Shown: piece by piece, positions 59,780 through 64,000 of the stretch
Numbering within the stretch: position 1 is the first letter of the stretch
Layout: each line of letters opens with the position of its first letter
DNA from: CALBPI01 sp963922335
Lineage (GTDB): Bacteria; Pseudomonadota; Gammaproteobacteria; Steroidobacterales; Woeseiaceae
Length of the DNA stretch: 64,000 nt
Assembly: GCA_963922335.1 (NCBI GenBank)
Contig: CAWUIB010000003.1
Coordinates: forward strand, 248,001-312,000
Direction: 5' to 3'
The notes under the pieces: generated by a model
The model's input: the letters and a program-made list of their open reading frames with translations, nothing else
What the model was told of the DNA's origin: nothing
The model's database searches: none
Position numbers and translations under genes: made by a program

Positions 59780-60700
59780 TTGTTGGAACTGAGTTCCAGA
59801 ACTTTCAAAGCGATGGGCAGTCGTTGCGAACTCCATCTGTACTTGCCGCTTGACGTCCCGCCGGAGCCTCTTATTGGACGACTCATCGGCGAGGTTGAAC
59901 GTCTCGAAGCAAAGTACTCTCGATACCGGCCCACAAGTGTTGTGTCGGAGATCAATGACGCGGCGGGCAAGGGGAAACTCATTGAGGTCGATGAAGAAAC
60001 GACGCAACTGCTCGACTATGCTGATGCGCTCTACGACCAGAGCGATGGGATGTTTGATATCACATCTGGAGTACTTCGACGGGTCTGGGATTTCCGCTCC
60101 AATTGCCTTCCATCCAGTGAAGCAGTTTCCTCGATACTCCCACTGATCGATTGGCCGTCCGTTATCCGCGATGCCAACGCTATAGCCCTCCCTCGAGAAG
60201 GAATGCAGATAGATTTTGGCGGCTTTGGCAAAGAGTATGCGGTCGACGTTCTGGCGGCGCATTGCGTCGATGAAGGTGTCACGCATGGGCTTGTAAATCT
60301 CGGTGGCGATGTCTGCGTGGTAGGCCCTCACCCGGATGGTTCGCCTTGGCGAGTTGGGATACAACATCCGCGTGCGCCAGGCGAGTCTATTGCGGTGGTT
60401 GAACTTGAGCGCGGGGCGGTCGCAACAAGTGGAGATTATGAGCGCTTCATGGAGATCGACGGCAAACGATACAGTCACCTTCTGAACCCCATGACGGGGG
60501 AGAGTTTGCAGCCGCGTTTCGCGAGCGTTTCTGTGTTGGCGGATCGTTGTCTTGTAGCTGGTTCCTTTTCGACTGTTGCCATGCTGATGACCGAAGGTGC
60601 AGCAGAGTGGCTCGAAAGCGCGGGGCTGCCACACTTGTTGGTTTCCCAATCCGCTGAAATCAGTGGCAGCGGTTTACCAATCCGGGAGGAAGGGGGCTAA
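59780..60700 (+). CDS. apbE: FAD:protein FMN transferase (ApbE family)
   Basis: A 306-residue protein starting TTG 59780. ApbE attaches FMN covalently to Thr in target proteins of electron-transfer complexes. Features: FKAMGSRCELHL, SVVSEINDAAG, DQSDGMFDITSGVLRRVW, MQIDFGGFGKEYAVD, HGLVNLGGDVCVVG, and the metal site ATSGDYERFMEIDGKRYSH with NPMTG. There is no signal peptide, unlike periplasmic ApbE, so it may act in the cytosol. Fourth gene of the operon with TlpA, DUF4266 and DUF3570. Confidence 0.92.
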   Translation: MLELSSRTFKAMGSRCELHLYLPLDVPPEPLIGRLIGEVERLEAKYSRYRPTSVVSEINDAAGKGKLIEVDEETTQLLDYADALYDQSDGMFDITSGVLRRVWDFRSNCLPSSEAVSSILPLIDWPSVIRDANAIALPREGMQIDFGGFGKEYAVDVLAAHCVDEGVTHGLVNLGGDVCVVGPHPDGSPWRVGIQHPRAPGESIAVVELERGAVATSGDYERFMEIDGKRYSHLLNPMTGESLQPRFASVSVLADRCLVAGSFSTVAMLMTEGAAEWLESAGLPHLLVSQSAEISGSGLPIREEGG

Positions 60701-60731
60701 CACTCTCCAGGCCGATATCGCTGGCTGATTA

Positions 60732-60769
60732 GGTGGCGAAGTCGCCGCCCAGTCCTCTCGTGCACGCCA
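60732..60769 (+). repeat. tRNA-Arg 3'-end-like repeat, copy B
   Basis: Similar to 53491-53528 at 31 of 38 positions; the end GTCCTCTCGTGCACGCCATTC resembles the tRNA-Arg 3' end and the bases that follow it at 18141-18157. It sits between apbE and the zinc peptidase gene. Confidence 0.45.
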
Positions 60770-60835
60770 TTCTTTTTGGGCGGTGGAGCAGAATCCACTG
60801 ATTCGCCAGGCTAAATCCTCAATAATGGGCGCGTC

Positions 60836-61519
60836 ATGGTCATCATTCTGCTCATCGTCATCTTTCTTGCTGCGTTGTTCTTGCCCAGCTTCTGGGTGCG
60901 CCGCGTAATGGCGCGATACAGTGAACCTCGAGACCGTTACAGCGTCACCGGACGCGAGGCTGCACGACGTCTGCTTGACTTGAATGGTCTTAGAGACGTC
61001 GGTGTTGAAGCAACAGAAGCTGGTGATCACTACTCGCCGCTGGAAAAAATGGTGCGCCTCAGTGGCGACAATTTCTCCGGCAGCTCGTTGACTGCCGTCA
61101 CCATTGCCGCCCACGAGGTAGGCCACGCTGTGCAAGACGCGGTCGGGTATCCCGCCTTGAGGTTGCGAACGCGGCTGGTGCGTTGGGTAGGCCCGATTCA
61201 GAAAGTCGGCGCCGTCCTGCTGATGGGCGCACCAGTGATTGTCGCCGTGACGCGGATACCGTCCGCGGGCTTGCTGATGGTGCTGGGTGGCGTCCTGACG
61301 CTGGGTACCGGCGTCTTGGTCCACATGGTGACGTTGCCGACCGAATTCGATGCGAGCTTCGGCAAGGCGTTACCTATGCTAAGAGAGCATGAGGTATTGA
61401 TTGAGGGCGATGAATACCACGCTCGACGCCTGCTGCGAGCCGCCGCGATGACTTATGTTTCGGCGTCGTTAATGAGCCTGCTGAACATCGCGCGCTGGTG
61501 GGCGATCCTGCGCCGTTAG
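60836..61519 (+). CDS. YugP-like membrane zinc metallopeptidase
   Basis: A 227-residue protein of the Zn_peptidase_2/YugP family. An N-terminal membrane helix (VIILLIVIFLAALFLPSFWV) leads to the conserved YSPLEKMVRLSGDNFSG, then the zinc motif AAHEVGHAVQDA, two membrane helices (VLLMGAPVIVAVTRIPSAGL and VLGGVLTLGTGVLVHMV), the family motif LPTEFDASF and a final helix. Probably a membrane quality-control or intramembrane protease. Its last 4 bp overlap the convergent msrA gene. Confidence 0.93.
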   Translation: MVIILLIVIFLAALFLPSFWVRRVMARYSEPRDRYSVTGREAARRLLDLNGLRDVGVEATEAGDHYSPLEKMVRLSGDNFSGSSLTAVTIAAHEVGHAVQDAVGYPALRLRTRLVRWVGPIQKVGAVLLMGAPVIVAVTRIPSAGLLMVLGGVLTLGTGVLVHMVTLPTEFDASFGKALPMLREHEVLIEGDEYHARRLLRAAAMTYVSASLMSLLNIARWWAILRR

Positions 61520-62154
61520 CCCTTGCCCCAGAGCTCTTCGAGCCTCGCATCGCGCCCACAACCGCTGCGGTAGAACTTGTAGCGAATCGGATTCTTAAGG
61601 TAGTAATCCTGGTGATATTCCTCGGCCGCGTAGAACTCGGAGGCGGGTTTGATCTCCGTTGCGATCGGCTTGTCGAATTGCGCTGCAACGCGCGCCGCAC
61701 TTGCCTCGGCCAGCGCCTTTTCCTGCTCGTTGGCGTAGTAGATGCCGCTGCGATATTGCGAGCCGCGATCACAGAACTGGCGGTCGACGGCAAGCGGATC
61801 GATGTTCTTCCAGAAAACGGCGAGCAGTTCCTCGTAGCTCACCTTCGTCGGGTCGTAGCGAATCTCGACAGCTTCGGTATGACCGGTCCGTCCGGCAGAG
61901 ACTTGCTTGTAGGTCGGGTCCACGACTTCCCCGTCGGTGTATCCAGAGGTCGTTTCCAGAACGCCCGGCAACTTGTCGAATGGTGGCTCCATGCACCAGA
62001 AGCAGCCGCCCGCGAAAATAGCAACGGCAACATCGCTTGGTTCGCTGGCTGAAGAAGAGGACTGTGACGCTGCGTCACTCTGGGCTCTGGTGTTCAGTAA
62101 CAGTGCGGCCAAGGCAATCGCCGCAATGGCGATCGTCGACAGAAAGCGATTCAT
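61516..62154 (-). CDS. msrA: Peptide-methionine (S)-S-oxide reductase MsrA, exported
   Basis: A 212-residue protein. A signal peptide (FLSTIAIAAIALAALLLNTRAQ) marks it as periplasmic. The catalytic motif GGCFWCMEPPF (Cys51), GYTDGEVVDPTYKQVSAGRTGHTEAVEIRYD and the later YYANEQEKALAE and FYAAEEYHQDYY are complete MsrA signatures. It repairs methionine-S-sulfoxide in envelope proteins. No MsrB is adjacent. Confidence 0.96.
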   Translation of the reverse strand: MNRFLSTIAIAAIALAALLLNTRAQSDAASQSSSSASEPSDVAVAIFAGGCFWCMEPPFDKLPGVLETTSGYTDGEVVDPTYKQVSAGRTGHTEAVEIRYDPTKVSYEELLAVFWKNIDPLAVDRQFCDRGSQYRSGIYYANEQEKALAEASAARVAAQFDKPIATEIKPASEFYAAEEYHQDYYLKNPIRYKFYRSGCGRDARLEELWGKG

Positions 62155-62303
62155 AGTGTGTTCTCCGGCGAGTTTGCAGTCTGGTTGTAGCGAATAGACC
62201 GCTTCGCAGGCGGAAAAATTCCAGCGAAACTGCGAATCACACCACTAAAGTAAAGTCTCCGAAGACCGCTACCTTACTTGGGAGTACGTTTTCGGGGAAG
62301 CCA

Positions 62304-63806
62304 GTGGATACCGCTCTTAAAGAAGCAATAAAGAAGTGTAGGTCTTTGCCTTCCCTGCCCGTAGTCGCGGCACGGCTCATCGAAGTCATTAATCAGGACG
62401 ATTTCGGACTCACCGACGTCGCCGCTGTCGTCAAGAACGACCTTGCGATATCAACGAAACTGATTGCAACCGCTAACTCGAGCGCCTTTCTTCGCGGTGC
62501 ACCTAGTACCTCTGTCGAGCAAGCAACCAGTCGGTTGGGTGTCGATGCGACGGTCGTGACTGCGCTGAGCTTTTCATTGTCGGGACCGATGCGAAGCACA
62601 GAAGTAAAAGGCATTAACACCGAGCGACTTTGGAAACGTTCGATTGTAAGTGCATCGATCGCACGTCTTCTTGCGAAGCATCTCGGCTCTTCGTCCGCCG
62701 ACCGCTGCTTCCTGGCAGCGCTAATTCAAGACTTGGGGATTATGGTGCTTAGCAAGACGCATCCGTCACTCTACGAATCGCTTTCCGATGGGAGCCATTA
62801 CGACGCGATCCTTGCCGAGTTTGCAGCACTCAACTGCGACCATGCAGAGGTCGGCGCATGGTTGCTCGAGCAGTGGCATTTTCCTTCGGTCATTTCCGCC
62901 CTCGTGGCGCAGAGTCATGAGGTGCCGGAGACAATGCCGTTGGCAGCCGATGGGCCAGAGGCATGGTGTGTCGCCGTATCCGGTGTGCTAGCGGATGCGC
63001 TCGCGGAAGAGGAGAAGCATGAGATTGCGCGAATTCTGTCATCGCTTCACCAGGTCTGCAGCGATGCAGAGGACGCCCGTGAGCAGATGCTGGAGACAGA
63101 CATCGCAAACGCGCTGGCAGACGCCGAGTCGCTATTCGAAACCAAATTGATTACCGAACCCTTCACACTCATGGAAGCATCGAAGGAATTGCTGTTTGAG
63201 CAGTCAGCAAGCTTCCTTGCCCCACGCAAGAATGAACAGATTGAGCGTCTGGAGGCGCGTGTTGCATCTTTGGAAAAAGACAGCCGGGTCGATGCCCTCA
63301 CCGGCACTTTCAATCGAGCGCATTTCGAGCGCGAGCTTGATCGATGCTTTTCGGTAGCCTCGAGTGAGCGCCGAGCGCTTAGCCTCATGTTCATCGACGC
63401 CGATCATTTCAAAGGTGTTAACGATACCTATGGTCATCTCGCCGGGGACGAGGTTCTGAAGTGGATGGCGGCTTCGCTAAAGGAAATTGTCCGAGGTAGC
63501 GATGTTGTCGCGCGCTATGGAGGGGAAGAGTTCGTTGTGATTCTCCCAGGTTTGGAAGAGCATCACGCCAATGCGCTCGCCGAACGCATACGCTCTGCGA
63601 TGGGCTCCGGTCACGTGGAAGTCTCGAATGCGACGATTCAATTCACCGTATCCATCGGCATTGCTTGCTTCGCTCCCAACGGCAACATCACTACCAAGCG
63701 GCAACTGGTGCTCGCTGCGGATCAGGCGATGTATGCAGCAAAGGCCAACGGTCGCGACAGATGCGTCAGCGCTTCTGATATTCACCGTAATCTCAAGACT
63801 GCATAA
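62304..63806 (+). CDS. HDOD-GGDEF diguanylate cyclase
   Basis: A 500-residue cytosolic protein. Residues ~10-210 form a HDOD domain (CRSLPSLPVVAARLIEV, ISTKLIATANSSAF, ATSRLGVDATVVTALSF), followed by a helical linker (NEQIERLEARVASLEKDSR) and a GGDEF domain (DALTGTFNRAHFERELDR, FIDADHFKGVNDTYGHLAGD, active site YGGEEF). An inhibitory site RGSD lies five residues before GGEEF. GTG 62304 follows GGGAAGC. HDOD thus appears as the sensory input for c-di-GMP synthesis. Confidence 0.92.
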   Translation: MDTALKEAIKKCRSLPSLPVVAARLIEVINQDDFGLTDVAAVVKNDLAISTKLIATANSSAFLRGAPSTSVEQATSRLGVDATVVTALSFSLSGPMRSTEVKGINTERLWKRSIVSASIARLLAKHLGSSSADRCFLAALIQDLGIMVLSKTHPSLYESLSDGSHYDAILAEFAALNCDHAEVGAWLLEQWHFPSVISALVAQSHEVPETMPLAADGPEAWCVAVSGVLADALAEEEKHEIARILSSLHQVCSDAEDAREQMLETDIANALADAESLFETKLITEPFTLMEASKELLFEQSASFLAPRKNEQIERLEARVASLEKDSRVDALTGTFNRAHFERELDRCFSVASSERRALSLMFIDADHFKGVNDTYGHLAGDEVLKWMAASLKEIVRGSDVVARYGGEEFVVILPGLEEHHANALAERIRSAMGSGHVEVSNATIQFTVSIGIACFAPNGNITTKRQLVLAADQAMYAAKANGRDRCVSASDIHRNLKTA

Positions 63807-63819
63807 CCAGCTGTGATTG

Positions 63820-64000
63820 CTAGATCGCCGACGTTTGGTGTCGCTCCACCGGGATTCTGACGATGACTGCCAGTCCGTACTCGTTGTCGTTCCAAACGGC
63901 AAGATAGCCGCCGGCACTACGCGCCGTGAAATTGATGAGCTTCAGGCCCTCGCCGAACCACTTTGGATCATCATCGGCAAAGAACTTTTCGGTCACTTGG
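63820..64000 (-). CDS. C-terminal end of a histidine-kinase-like ATPase protein (cut by window edge)
   Basis: The minus strand is open from the window edge to TAG at 63820-63822, giving the last 59 residues. FGEGLKLINFTARSAGGYLAV followed by NDNEYGLAVIVRIPV has the look of the end of a HATPase_c domain (a G2-like strand and final beta strand), as in histidine kinases. Only the tail is visible, so the type is uncertain. Convergent with the HDOD-GGDEF gene. Confidence 0.5.
   Translation of the reverse strand, partial: QVTEKFFADDDPKWFGEGLKLINFTARSAGGYLAVWNDNEYGLAVIVRIPVERHQTSAI

Noticed and set aside
59759..60649. 296-residue minus-strand frame opposite apbE
   Set aside because: Fully antisense to a gene with clear ApbE motifs; the product looks like a mirror of GC-rich coding sequence.
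1..64000. CRISPR arrays
   Set aside because: No series of regularly spaced 24-40 bp repeats was seen, and no cas-like gene.

Overview
The window reads as chromosome of a free-living gammaproteobacterium of moderate-to-high GC. The evidence is class 2 quinone-linked dihydroorotate dehydrogenase, many lipoproteins and outer-membrane proteins, HDOD, GGDEF and BLUF signalling proteins, a Sua5-type tRNA modification enzyme and an exported MsrA. I cannot name the genus. No CRISPR array or rRNA gene was seen.

Left chromosomal arm (1-18105): the end of a DUF885 protein, a reductase resembling divinyl-chlorophyllide 8-vinyl reductase (BciA), threonylcarbamoyl-AMP synthase, a glutathione transferase-like protein, and a signalling block. 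That block holds a soluble histidine kinase, a receiver-HDOD protein, a receiver plus degenerate HD protein, a BLUF blue-light sensor and a membrane diguanylate cyclase. Two small lipoprotein genes, pyrD, an AlgI-type acyltransferase with an SGNH partner, a desaturase/monooxygenase pair and a membrane AraC-type regulator follow, ending at tRNA-Arg(CCG).

Integrated island (18106-53408, about 35.3 kb): a perfect 51-bp direct repeat, the 3' part of tRNA-Arg, lies at both ends. The tRNA's likely terminator is now stranded beyond the right-hand copy. The left part carries a Ymh-like protein, a tRNA-like gene with a UAG anticodon, a T4 beta-protein homologue, a HigB / HTH-ImmA toxin-antitoxin pair with paired palindromes, a Cro-like regulator, an excisionase and an integrase. 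The middle carries an overlapping recombinase trio, an SF1 helicase with a C-terminal membrane helix, and broken genes.

From 36.0 to 46.9 kb, between two IS3-family elements, lies a more AT-rich peptide-maturation locus that I consider the most interesting part. It encodes a 49-residue, four-cysteine precursor candidate, an ATP-grasp ligase and a GwsS-like SPASM protein fused to an HExxH metallopeptidase-like domain. It also encodes a MacA/MacB-type exporter split over two divergent transcripts, a second ABC exporter, a thioredoxin-like protein and a lipoprotein. The likely logic is: precursor made, modified by the ATP-grasp/SPASM pair, cleaved, and exported. The right part holds an OLD-type ATPase-TOPRIM nuclease and a tightly overlapping operon of Phd-like antitoxin, PIN-like protein lacking its usual first Asp, and CapV-like patatin lipase. 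This is probably a defence or toxin unit.

Right chromosomal arm (53409-64000): a haem-motif lipoprotein with a DUF1501-like Tat-type partner, a TlpA / DUF4266 / DUF3570 / ApbE set, a YugP-like membrane zinc peptidase, an exported MsrA, an HDOD-GGDEF protein and the end of an ATPase-domain protein. Short degenerate copies of the tRNA-Arg 3' end occur twice in this arm.
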